DNA from: Onthophagus taurus
Taxonomy: Eukaryota; Arthropoda; Insecta; Coleoptera; Scarabaeidae
Length of the DNA stretch: 64,000 bases
Assembly (NCBI RefSeq): GCF_036711975.1
Contig: NC_091972.1
Span: 8,933,001-8,997,000, forward strand
Reading direction: 5' to 3'
In this document: one piece after another, positions 1-10,515 of the stretch
How the letters are laid out: the number at the start of each line of letters is the position of its first letter
How positions within the stretch are numbered: position 1 is the first letter of the stretch
Made by a program: the position numbers and the translations under genes
Notes under the pieces: model-generated
Told to the model about the DNA's origin: nothing
What the model saw: only the letters and a program-made list of their open reading frames with translations
The model's database searches: none

Positions 1-1820
1 AAAATTAGGAATGTAAAGTAATGTTTTGATTTTTGTATCTTTTTGCAACAATAGAATATTAACAGTAAACTTATAACGTAATAAAGACGTAAATAATCAT
101 AATTATTTTTAAAAAATTGACCCAAATCGGGTAAATGCGACCATTTATCTCCAGTTTGATTCAATTTTCTCATAACCCGAAAGATAATTAACATTAATAC
201 ATTCGTCATAAACATATATTTAGATGACTTATTATCAAAAAAAATTGATTTAATTGTAATCGTTAACAACAATGAACTAAAATAAAAATACCAAGTTTGA
301 TGTTCTTCTTCAATAAAACTTGAAGAAGCCATCGAAACACCATGAACTATGTTTAACGAGAATATTATCATCACAATCGTCTTAATATTCAATTTTAAGT
401 ACTTACTTCCAATTATAATTTGATAAATAACTGTACTGATGATTAAGAAGCAAAGGAGTGATGATAAAAATTGATTTAATTGAAGTAAAAATGTCAACAT
501 TACAACAAAATAAATAACCGCGCTATCTTTAAATTTAATTTTATAAGTTGATTGAGTGAATGTATATAAAAAACATGATGTGAAGCAAAATAATAACGCA
601 GAACAACTTATTATTAACCCTGAATCATATTGCTCGATACTTTTTCTTATTAATTTTTGATTTAAATCACTTAAGCAAGATTTATATAATTTCAAGCTTT
701 TTATAAATGATGAATTTGAATTCGATTTCAAAAAATCTTGATGATACTTAATTGATTTATTAAATTTTGGACACAAATTATTATCGTTTTGTAAATTTAA
801 AACATTGTAATAATAAAAAAGCAGTAATTTTTCTTTAGTTAAAGATTTTTTTAACAAATTCATCGATAATTTTCCAATACTATTTTTAGGAAATTCTAAT
901 CCTAGTAATGATGAAAAAATAACTGGAATATCAATTTGATCGATTTTATCATTTTCACATTCGATTCCATTTAAAACTAATGGGACATGAGTTTCAGAGT
1001 ATGTAGTACCCCCGTGACCTCCACTATCCTTCATTCCATGATCTCCAGTAACAGCAAATAACACCTTTTTTCCATCAGAATTGACATTTCGATGAATTGT
1101 TTTAATAATTAAATCCATTTCTTGGAGTTTAGGTTGAATCAAGGAATGAAATGGCCCATAAATGTGTCCAATATGATCCAATCCTAAAAATTTGAGTTTT
1201 AATTACTTTTTTTTAAATTAATTAAACAAATGAGTACCCAAATAATGCAAAATCATTATATCCCAATCTTTTAACGCAATTTCATTATAAACATTCCTTG
1301 TAACATTATCATCAACTTCACTAAAATCATTCACAAAAAATGAACTAGTTCCTTCACTTCGTAAAAACAAATCAGAATAAGCTTTTAACCACGTGTCATC
1401 ACCATAAAACACAACCTTCTTTCCTTTTTTAACAGCTCCATGTAAAAAACTATCCTCCACAGAATCCACTCTCACCAAGTTTAAAACAACATCGATAAAC
1501 TGAGGTACACTACCAGTTGTTAATGCTTTTATTCTTGGTAAAGTTACTGTTGGAGATTCCACTTTAACCAGACTCGAACAACCATTATTTTTACTTAAAC
1601 TTGATAAATAAGGCATATTTTCCGGATTAACGAAATCATATCGTAAAGCGTCGATTACAACCAATACTAATCGGTCTATTGTGGGTTCACTTAAAGGTGT
1701 TAAATTGAAATTTGTTTGATTATGAAAGGATGGAGAGGAAGTATTGATTTTAGCGATTGGGAAAAATGAATACAGATATAATAATATTGATAAGATACTT
1801 AGAACGTAGTAGGAAATCAT
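1..1820 (-). CDS. PIGG: GPI ethanolamine phosphate transferase 2 (partial, 3' end off window)
   Basis: Exons complement(1238..1820) and complement(<1..1183); the phase-1 intron joins to read GLDHIGH. PIGG, with PIGF, adds ethanolamine phosphate to the second mannose of GPI anchors in the ER membrane. The N-terminus has a signal-anchor (MISYYVLSILSILLYLYS), then the alkaline-phosphatase-like catalytic core: VVIDALRYDF (metal-binding Asp), SPTVTLPRIKAL (nucleophile Thr region), VFYGDDTW, HYLGLDHIGH and GDHGMKDSGGHGG. Hydrophobic segments follow from about residue 370, as expected for the multi-pass C-terminal half. About 588 codons are visible and the frame stays open to base 1, so the remaining TM part lies to the left. 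PIGN and PIGO are less likely because the PTVTLPRIKAL and FYGDDTW signature is PIGG type. Divergent from VPS35L. Confidence 0.93.
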
Positions 1821-2147
1821 ATTTCTTCAATTTTTGTGTTTACATCATTTGCACATTACCGGGCTTGAAAAAAAGTGAGGTTAAAAATCAGGCTTATTTG
1901 ATACAAACATTTTCTTTTACCATATTTAATAATTGTGTTATTTAGTATCACATGTAAGAGAAACGTAAAAAAATAAATTTATAGCGTTTAAAATTCATTA
2001 TTTACCATCGAATTTATTTAAAAACTCAATTTTATTATTTGCCTGTGTAAAGTATAAAACAAGCCTTAAGTGTCAATGTCAAAACTTTAAAAATATAACC
2101 TCGAATAATTATCGGTTGGATTATTTTGGGTGTATTCCTAGTTTAAA
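1821..2147. promoter_or_regulatory. Divergent promoter region PIGG / VPS35L
   Basis: The 327 bp between the two start codons is the only space for both 5' UTRs and promoters. It is AT-rich, with no ORF that looks coding and no clear TATA box at a fixed distance. Promoter function is inferred from the head-to-head arrangement alone. Confidence 0.55.
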
Positions 2148-5100
2148 ATGGCAAACAAATACGAATGGTATGTTTTCATCGTCATCTCATCATTAATAAT
2201 AAATTGTTTTCTTTAAATCAGGAAAGTAAATTCAAATTTGGATCAAAAAATAATCTCGGAGTTAGAGATGACTGTGGTGGATGAACATCCTCTAAAAACC
2301 CCTACGGTAATTTACATTTCATTTTAAACAATCAATTACGATATTTTTATTTATTATTTAATTAAATTTTGAGGTTGAACGAATTCCTCGAAGGGTTTTG
2401 GGGTCACAACCAAGTACAGGTCGAACAACTCCAATATCAGCTCCATTAGTTATGTTAGATTTAAGTGCTGTTCTAGAGGGAATTGACCCGTTAACTAAGT
2501 TTGCAATAGAAGAAATGGATCCTTTAACTCAAATGGCTACAGAAATGGTAGGTTTCAAATTATTATTTTTTAATGAGATTTAATATCTTTTTTGAATTGA
2601 GGCTGCTAAAGAACTTGATCCACCACATAAAAAGTTTAACGATAAATCTAAGGGTACTTTTCACATGGAACCTTGGAGTTCAAGAAAAAGTGCAATTTTA
2701 TCTAAATTCACCACATCAGAAAAACTTACATTAATTACTAGCTTTTTATCAGATGGAGACAAAGGTAATTTTTTGATTTTCAAATTAATTTTTATTTTTA
2801 TTTCTGTTGTTTTAACCAGTTGTTGTAAAAGCACAAAGTAGTGCTGTTGATAAAGTCCAACATCGTCTTGAACAATTAGATTATTTCGAAGAGGGCTCTC
2901 AACATAAATTAAATGTATCTCAAGCTGAGTACATTGGGAGAATTGAGCAATTAAATAAAGAATTGGTAAGCGCTTGGAATTCTGAACAAAGGGTAAAAGC
3001 TTTGAAGATTGTTATACAATGTGCCAAATTACTTTCTGATACGGATGTTTTACCATTTTATCCAAGCAAATTCGTTTTGATTACTGATATTTTGGATATA
3101 TTTGGACAACTTGTTTATGATCGATTACGAACAAAGTCAGATTATTACAAGTTAGTAGTTTAACTATGTGATTCTTGTTGCAAGTTAATGTTATAAAAAG
3201 AAAAGGAGAACTTCTTATTAACTTAATTTATTAAAATTGTTATCAGAACCGGTTTCAAATAATTATATTCATCATCAGCCTCAAAATGAACAGAAAAAAA
3301 TAAAATCTAGCATTAAAACTTTAAACATTAAATGAACAATAATAAAATAAGGTTTTAAAATTTGAGGTCTTATTTAGTTAGATGAACAGGGGTTTATAAT
3401 AATATGAAATTTGATCATTTAGAATTTCATATTTGGGCAAGCTATCATCTTTTTATTTCAAACATTACAAGAAGATCTAATTTATAGCCTTTGGGTTGTT
3501 TGTGGATAAGTTTTACGTTATCATAATTTATTTTATGTCCCGTTTCGATGTTGTGTTTATAAATGTTAGATTTATTATCAATTTTGTGTTCTTTGATTCT
3601 TGTGTGTCAAATGTCTGGAATATAGCCAACAACTTTGCCATTATTTGCGATATTTGCTTGTTTGTATTGTTTTTTGTTCCGTTGCTATGGCAACCAACAT
3701 TGTTATTTTATAATTCATTTCTAAAAATGAAATTAACAGGGAGTTTTGTTTTATAATGTTTTGAAATAAATATGTCACATTGACGTTTGAGCTTTCGTTA
3801 TTCAAAAAGAAAAGGTGCAAAAAAAATGTTGTGTGGTGTTTATTTGCCATTTATTTACCTAGAAAAGGTGTTTTGTTCTATTTAATGACTTTGTAGCACG
3901 TTTTTACAACAAATACATTCGTTAAAATCGTATTTATCTAAAAATGTATTAGTATTTTAACCTCAACTATTTAGTTACTGGACATGTTATTAAAAATCAG
4001 GAAAACAACATAAATTTTATAAGGATCCTAGATAATACCAACAGAAACCCTAAAAAATTTACATTGACAAGTATTATAGAAAAAAAACGAACTATATGTT
4101 TTTTTTGCATACTTTGATAGAGGATAAATCCTTCTATGCGATAAACATATCAAATCATATGGTTTTATAAAAAAAAAATCGAGAAAAAATGCGTTTTCTG
4201 AAGATATTATCAGAAAATTGCAATCAAAGTAGTCGCCGAAATAACGCCGTTGACAGCTTTAAATGTCAAAAAAATGACAGTTTCAACAATTATGAATAAC
4301 TAATAATGTATGGGTACGCACATTTAATGTAATTTCATCATTGATAGCTGTCTTCGGCCGTTCACTTTTTTCGAAGATTTTTAACACCATTAAAGAATTT
4401 TTTTAATATTTTGGATACTGTGGATTGTATATCCGGGTAAATATTATTGAACAGTGTATAAACTTCACTTTGAGTGCGTTTTCTATCACCGTACCCATAC
4501 ATCATTAATATTTTGATTCTTTGTTCGTTTAATTGCGCCATATTTGTTTAAACTGTCAATTTTTTGACATTTAAAGCTGTCAATGGCGTTATTTCGGCGC
4601 CTACTTTGATTGCAATTTTATTCATATTATTTGATATGTTTATCACGTAGAGAGATTTATCCTCTATCAAAATATGCAAAAAAAAATATGCATCCCATTT
4701 AAAATAACAATGTTGGTTGCCATAGCAACGAAACAAAAAACAATGTAAACAAGCAAATATCGCCCTAAAATGCGCCACAATTAATAAAGAATTTTTTATT
4801 TTACACATTTTTCTTTTAAACCACAAATGACGAACTTATTGGCTATACTCTAGACATTTGACACACCTGTATATAGCTCTGCAAGGAATCTTGTTTATTA
4901 TGGTAGTTTGAAAGAATCTTGCTTATTGGAGAAAGCCTATGTTATGTTATATTTTCGTACTTAATTTAGATTAAGCTGGTGATGAATATGATTCGAAACC
5001 AGTTCTGATAAAAATTTTAATAAATTAAGCAAATAAGAATTTCTCATTTTCTTTTTTATTTTAGCAGTTTAAAATAAAAAAAATCTTTTTTTTGTTAAAT

Positions 5101-8100
5101 TTTAAATTACTTATTAATTAATATTATTAGACCAGGCATGAAATCATCCACAGCTTTACCAGAAGATTTTACAACCGACATCGTTCCTGAAAGTACGAAA
5201 GAAACTTGCCGAAATTGGTTCTATAAAATTGCATCAATTCGAGAATTGGTACCAAGAATTTATGTCGAAATGGCTATTTTAAAATCGTACAGCTTTTTAA
5301 CTTCAAGGTGATTTATAACATGCACCATTTTTTATTAAATCAGTTTTTGATTAATTTAGTGAATATTCAGCGGCACTTCTACGTTTAACTCGTATGATTC
5401 GTGGAATTGGAAATCCTTTGGTGGCACTTTACGCTCGATGTTATTTGTGTAGAGTTGGAATTACTTTGGGGACGTTAACCAGCGATAATAAATATTTAAT
5501 TCAAAATTTGTACGATTTTTTAGATAATTATAACCAAGTAAGTTTATTTTGGGATTGGTTTCGAATGACTCTTTCACAGAGACTCTTTTTATAGTTATTT
5601 AGCAATGGTATAAAACAAGAATTAAAAAAACAACACATCGAATATACTTCTTATTTAACATTATACACACCTGGTTTAGATTTTATTCTTCAAGCGGTTG
5701 CCGCAACGGGTGGTGATAATTTATTACCTTTGTGTTTACGAAGATGCGAACAACATGCAAATAGCGCCTTGCTTTTAAATAGTATAATGGCAGCGTTTAA
5801 ACCGATGCACGTAGCGCAAAGATCGCTACAATTTTTAGATTTAATAGCTCGCAGTCCGGATGAATACTTTCCCTCGCATATTTTATTAAGAACTTTGGGA
5901 TTATGCATTTCAATTTCGCCACCGCCGACTGAACATCGACGGCAAGTTTTAAATTTAGTTTGGAAACAAATTTCGAATTTAAATAGTCCACAATTTTATA
6001 TAAGTTGTGTTGAAGCTTGGATTGAGTATATTGTACGTTATTGTACGGTAAGTCAAAATTTAGCAATAACAAAAATACGAAGGTTTTCACGACCGGTGAT
6101 AATTAAACTAAAACTAGAACTAACACTAGCACTATCTTTTTCTAGGAATCCTTCCTCATCCTTTCCTCAGGTTCTCTTTATCACATATCCTCTCTGCTCG
6201 CTGAAATAAGAGTTGAATCACGGACCTCTTGTGTTGTGGGTGGTGGTGGGATGAAGCCTGCAGGGATGATGCGTCTTCTTTCGATATATTCCCAGTTTCA
6301 TGCCCCCATCTGTCTTCCTAGTGGCCAACACATCCAGGAATGGCAACTGTTTCGGAATTTCTCTTGCTTCTGTTTCCACAGACTCTTCTTTAACGCTTCC
6401 TCTTCAAACATCTCTATGTAAAAGTTGGTGATCACAGGTGACAGAGGTGATCCCATTGTTACCCCTTCGCATTGCTCGTGCAACTCTCCCTTCCAGCTAA
6501 AATATGTCACAATAGGTTGTACTCCACTAGTCCTGGGATATACTTTGGCAAATCCTCTGGGATGAGTTTCTGGCGAAGACCATCCACGGCATCTTTGACT
6601 GGTACTCTGATGAATAGAGATTCCATGTCGAAACTTACCAGGATATCCTGATGGTCTAGCTTCATACTCCTTATTGATTCTACAAAACGTGTGGAATCTC
6701 TGTTTTACCTGCAAAAGGAGACAGAATCTTGGCAAAGTGTTTTACTTATGGTTTATGGATATTAGGTAATCCATATATCCTTGAGGCTACTGGGGCCTGT
6801 ACAAATAAGCTTTTCTGTTGTTCTGCTGATATTCCTGTGGATTTTACCAGTTCTTTTATCTTTCTTGCTATCTTTTCGGTTGAGGCTTTCTAGTTTAATT
6901 ATTAATAACACTTAACTAATGAACTAATTGCATTATTATTTTTTAGAATAAAGAAGTGAATCAAATTTTAGAAGATGTGATAAACCATATTTATCCAAAT
7001 CGTGCATATGAACATTTATATTCACAATTAAAACAAATAATTGAAAAAATTGTTTCACATATGCAAGATTTTGAAACGTTACTTTCAATGGATAATTTTT
7101 TACCATTCCTCGATCTTTTTCAACAAGAAAATGTAAAAGTCGAAGCTTGCAAAGTTATTATTTCTTCATGCATAAGCAGCCAACATACAAGCGATCCCGT
7201 TATTATAAACGCTTTAATGTACACTTGTTCCATTTTACACGATTCTATAAACGCCTTAAGTGTTGACGATGAAGTACGACAAATCGGAGAATTATTATGT
7301 ATGGTGGTTAAGAAGGTTGATTATGGAAGAGATTTCGAACAACAATTAAGTTTTTATGTCGAAGCTAGAGGAGCTTTTTCAAACATTGATTCAGTTTTAG
7401 CTGAATTAGTACAAGTTTGTTGTTTTAATATCAAAGATATCGAAAAAAAAATCTATAAATAATTCTTTTTATGGTTTCAGTGTGTTAATAATTTAGCAGT
7501 AACACGTCATAAAGAAGTAAATGGTAATCATACCAGAAAAACGGGTGCTTTTGTAAGAGCTTGTGCTGCATATTGTTTTATAACGATTCCTTCAATACGT
7601 TCTGTAAAAACAAGATTGGATTTGTATCTTCTTTCAGGACAGGTTGCGTTATTCAATCATTGTTTAGGACAAGGTTTTTACCGTCGTTTTATTATTTAAC
7701 AAAATGAATTATTCTTATATTTTAGCTGATGCATGTTTTAAAGCAGCTCTTCAAATAATACCGGAAGTAACCCAAACTGTTGATAAACAGTCACCAAAAA
7801 CATATCTTTTCTCATACATCAGAAAGTTTTTGTCAACACTTTTAGTAGTTCCTGATAGCCCAGATCGTGGAGTATTAAGTTTAACAAGGATTTTATTAAA
7901 TACGGTTCAATCTTATGAATGGGATGTTCAAAACGGGACTTTATGTCAATTATATTTAAACGTTTTGGATCTTTTAACGGCTATGTCGCAAGATTTTTAC
8001 TTTTACCACGTTGATAAAGGTATAATTTTATTTAAAAATATATTAATTACTTGTATTTATAAAATTTTAATTTTAGTCGAATCTAATGATACATTATACG

Positions 8101-8477
8101 GATCAGATCCCAAATTTATCTCGGAAATTAATCGCATGTGCTCGGTCGTTCTCAACGAAATCCTAAATCAGTTAAAATCAATTGGACATTGTCGGAAACA
8201 AGCCGCGTTAGTGGTCGATTTAATTCTTAATGTTGCTATTAACGCTGATTTAAACGATGCAGGGATGTTAAATTTAATTTCGAATCTTTATGGACTTCTA
8301 AATAATCATGAATATAAAGATAAATTATATATTGTAAGTATTTGAAATCAAATAATTTTCTTTAATGATTAAAATTATTTTTAGGGACGTTGTATCAATT
8401 ATTTGAAGTATAAAAATAAAGAAAACCATCCGGTTTTAACACAATTAATTAATAAAATGAAACACCTTACTGTTTAA
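2148..8477 (+). CDS. VPS35L: VPS35 endosomal protein-sorting factor-like (retriever subunit)
   Basis: Thirteen exons: 2148..2167, 2222..2306, 2374..2547, 2602..2764, 2820..3150, 5131..5307, 5360..5537, 5595..6047, 6947..7414, 7481..7673, 7726..8019, 8077..8333, 8385..8477; 2886 bp, 961 aa, close to the human length. VPS35L is the alpha-solenoid scaffold of retriever (with VPS26C and VPS29), which recycles SNX17 cargo from endosomes with the CCC and WASH complexes. Diagnostic stretches are [84 protein letters not shown] and [17 protein letters not shown]. The N-terminus is the usual unstructured leader. Intron 5 (about 2 kb) and intron 8 (about 0.9 kb) are enlarged by transposable elements; the others are 45-70 bp. 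The only splice choice that needed care is the acceptor at 5593-5594, set by phase. The 3' end is 151 bp from the FEN1 stop, tail to tail. Confidence 0.95.
3599..4867. mobile_element. Palindromic mariner-like element nested in the outer element
   Basis: The termini match a Tc1/mariner design: right end TA CAGGTGTGTCAAATGTC read inward from 4867, left end TGTGTCAAATGTCTGG from about 3605. The inverted arms continue through GTTGCTATGGCAACCAACAT (3680-3699 against about 4710-4729). They resume at about 4100-4275 against 4550-4690, with about 345 bp inserted in or missing from the opposite arm. The central part (4362-4541) encodes the start of a transposase on the minus strand. The palindrome implies duplication of one transposon end or two head-to-head copies. 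Confidence 0.6.
4362..4541 (-). pseudogene. Mariner-type transposase N-terminal fragment
   Basis: A 59-codon ORF starting [18 protein letters not shown] and continuing with [18 protein letters not shown] and [12 protein letters not shown] is the helix-turn-helix DNA-binding start typical of insect mariner-family transposases. It stops at TGA after an apparent one-base slip in an A run; the next frame continues with RPKTA-like residues. No catalytic domain follows, so it is dead. Confidence 0.65.
6085..6895 (-). mobile_element. Penelope-like retroelement fragment in VPS35L intron 8
   Basis: The minus strand encodes broken pieces of a Penelope-like reverse transcriptase in order: [10 protein letters not shown] (about 6760-6790), the fingers/palm region, [20 protein letters not shown] (about 6410-6470) and [13 protein letters not shown] (about 6310-6350). 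After that comes [18 protein letters not shown] in a shifted frame. Frameshifts and stops separate them. A tail rich in AACTAGAACTAACACT lies at the 3' (low-coordinate) side. No GIY-YIG endonuclease is recognisable. Confidence 0.75.
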
Positions 8478-8628
8478 TTTTATTGTTTTAATTATTTTTT
8501 TAAAAGTAAGAAAAGTAACAAAGAAATATATTCCCACTTTCAAAATGATGATTAAACTTAAATAAGAAAATTATGAAATACTCGAGGTTTAGATTCAAAT
8601 ATACATTTTTATAAACACCAAATGTTTT

Positions 8629-9948
8629 TTATTTAGGGCGTCCTCTGCCTTTACCTCCAGTACTAGCTTTCCCCCGCTTATTTGGCGTTTCTTTCTTTTC
8701 TGGAGCTTTTCTTTTTGGTGTGGTAGATAAAACTTTAAAAAACCCATCCAAACGACCTTGCGTTGTAGTTCCTCGGGCCTTAATAAGTTTCTTGGCACCA
8801 TTTCTAACGCGTTCTTCGTTAAATTGTTTATCACCGCAAAGGAATTTAACTAAACCATCTTCATCTGGATCTGTCCATTTCAACTATAAATAAAATAACA
8901 ATTTTAAAGTATGTTATTTTAACATTGTAATTATTGCCTACATCAATTATATCAGTATTCATAACATCAGGTTCCTCAAAAAGTTGTCTAGCACCCTCAT
9001 AATTCCAATTTTCTGGTGGGGGATACTTTTTATGATCAAGACTTTCAAGAATTTGTTCGATACTTTTATGTTGTTTAATTAGATCAATGGCTTTTTTTGG
9101 TCCAATTCCTCTTATTGAATCAACATAATCACAACCCATCAAAATACAAAGATCAATAAACTAAAAAGATTATTAATTAATTTATTATTAATAATGTGTT
9201 TGAATTAGTACCTGTTTTTGACTTAAACCTGTTTCATCTAAAACCCTATCTAAATGATATTCTTGTATTGGAAGTTTACGAGCTTCACTAACAGTTAAAT
9301 GTCTTAAAAGTACTGTTGAACCAAATGTAAGTGCATCCATATCTTCTGTAGCAGTCGCATAAACTTTTCCAGATTTTACTAAAGCCGCACATTGAGCTTC
9401 AGCTTCGCAAGGGGCCTCAATAAAAGGAATCCCCATTAAAGATAATAATTGCTTAGCTTCAGAAGCATGATGAGAAGTAACTTTAACCAATCTCCGACTA
9501 AATTTTTCAATATCAGCTTCATTTCCAGCCTCTGTTGCTTTATCTAACGCTTTTTGAGCCTCCTCGCGTTTTTGGGCTCTTTTCCCAAGTTCTCCTGATT
9601 TCATTTCAGGCGGTTTTCCATCAAACACATAAACCGGTTTTATTCCATTCTCAATAAGACGTATTGTCCGATAGAAAGTTCCCATTAAATGGGATGTTGT
9701 TTCTCCATCAACTGATGTTAGTTGGGCTCCTTCACTTCTTACAGCAATTAAGAATTGGTAAAGACACATAGAAGCATCTACAGCTATTTTTCTACCTAAA
9801 TTTTAAAATTATTAATTGAAGCGGTGTAGAGGTTAAGTTATAATTAATAAAAAATAAGTATGTTACCGAAATAATTTTTAATTTCATTTTCTTTGATTGC
9901 GTTGGGAGCAATGTCGGCTAATAACTTGGATAGATTCAAAATTCCCAT
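8629..9948 (-). CDS. FEN1: Flap endonuclease 1
   Basis: Four exons: complement(8629..8883, 8942..9160, 9212..9795, 9867..9948); 379 aa, the normal family length. FEN1 removes 5' flaps in Okazaki-fragment maturation and long-patch base-excision repair in the nucleus. The N-terminus [12 protein letters not shown] is processed to expose Gly2 in the family. Conserved metal ligands lie in [26 protein letters not shown] and [14 protein letters not shown], the last belonging to the H3TH motif. The C-terminus has a PCNA-interacting box QGRLDGFF followed by a Lys/Arg-rich tail. Nothing is truncated. It shares a 567-bp divergent promoter region with YME1L. Confidence 0.97.
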
Positions 9949-10515
9949 GTTAGAGATAATTAAAAATTCGAGTAAAAAAATATAATGTGATATCGTTATA
10001 ACCTTCCCGCTTAAAATCACTGACGTTGCAGTTCTGCCAATTTATAAAAATGAAAATGAAGATTTTTTAGCCTTGTTTATAGAGTTTATTTATTTATCTA
10101 TTATTTATTGATACTTTTTTTTTTAAATATCGTGTATAAACAAGATAATACAAGAAGTTCTAAACAGCCGTTTTTCAATTTATTATTAATAAACAAATTT
10201 AAACTTTTCACGCCGATAACATAATCTGAAAACTAGTAAGTAAAACTTCTAAAATTAACTATTATTTATATTTAATTGTTTAATTGTAATTATTTCTTAA
10301 TCATAAAACCTGATTTAAAGTTTAAATGAATAAAAAAAAATTTTTTTATTATCTTGTAGAGATGGCGTAAATGTAAAGTCGATAAAACAGATTGTCAAGG
10401 GCGAAATCTTAACATTTGTTGTCAATAAGGTTATATTTCGTCATAGTTTGATTTAATCACAAATTTGCAGTTGTTTTCTTTTGTAAATCACATTTGTCAT
10501 TTATGTAAAAATACC
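9949..10515. promoter_or_regulatory. Divergent promoter region FEN1 / YME1L
   Basis: This 567-bp AT-rich segment separates the start codons of FEN1 (-) and YME1L (+). I see no convincing ORF or TE. Promoter role is inferred from position only. Confidence 0.55.

Larger units (their letters stand above)
3192..5060. mobile_element. Outer inverted-repeat element in VPS35L intron 5
   Basis: Roughly 90 bp at 3192-3280 recurs as an imperfect reverse complement at 4972-5060. The matching parts include TTAATTTATTAAAATT and TATCAGAACCGGTTTC against GAAACCAGTTCTGATA. These arms enclose about 1.7 kb without an intact ORF, as expected for a non-autonomous DNA transposon. A mariner-like palindrome is nested inside it. 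Exact ends and target duplication are uncertain. Confidence 0.6.

Noticed and set aside
5538-5594. ORF extension of VPS35L past the CAA codon
   Set aside because: GTAAGT is a strong donor and phase-0 splicing to 5595 restores the family alignment.
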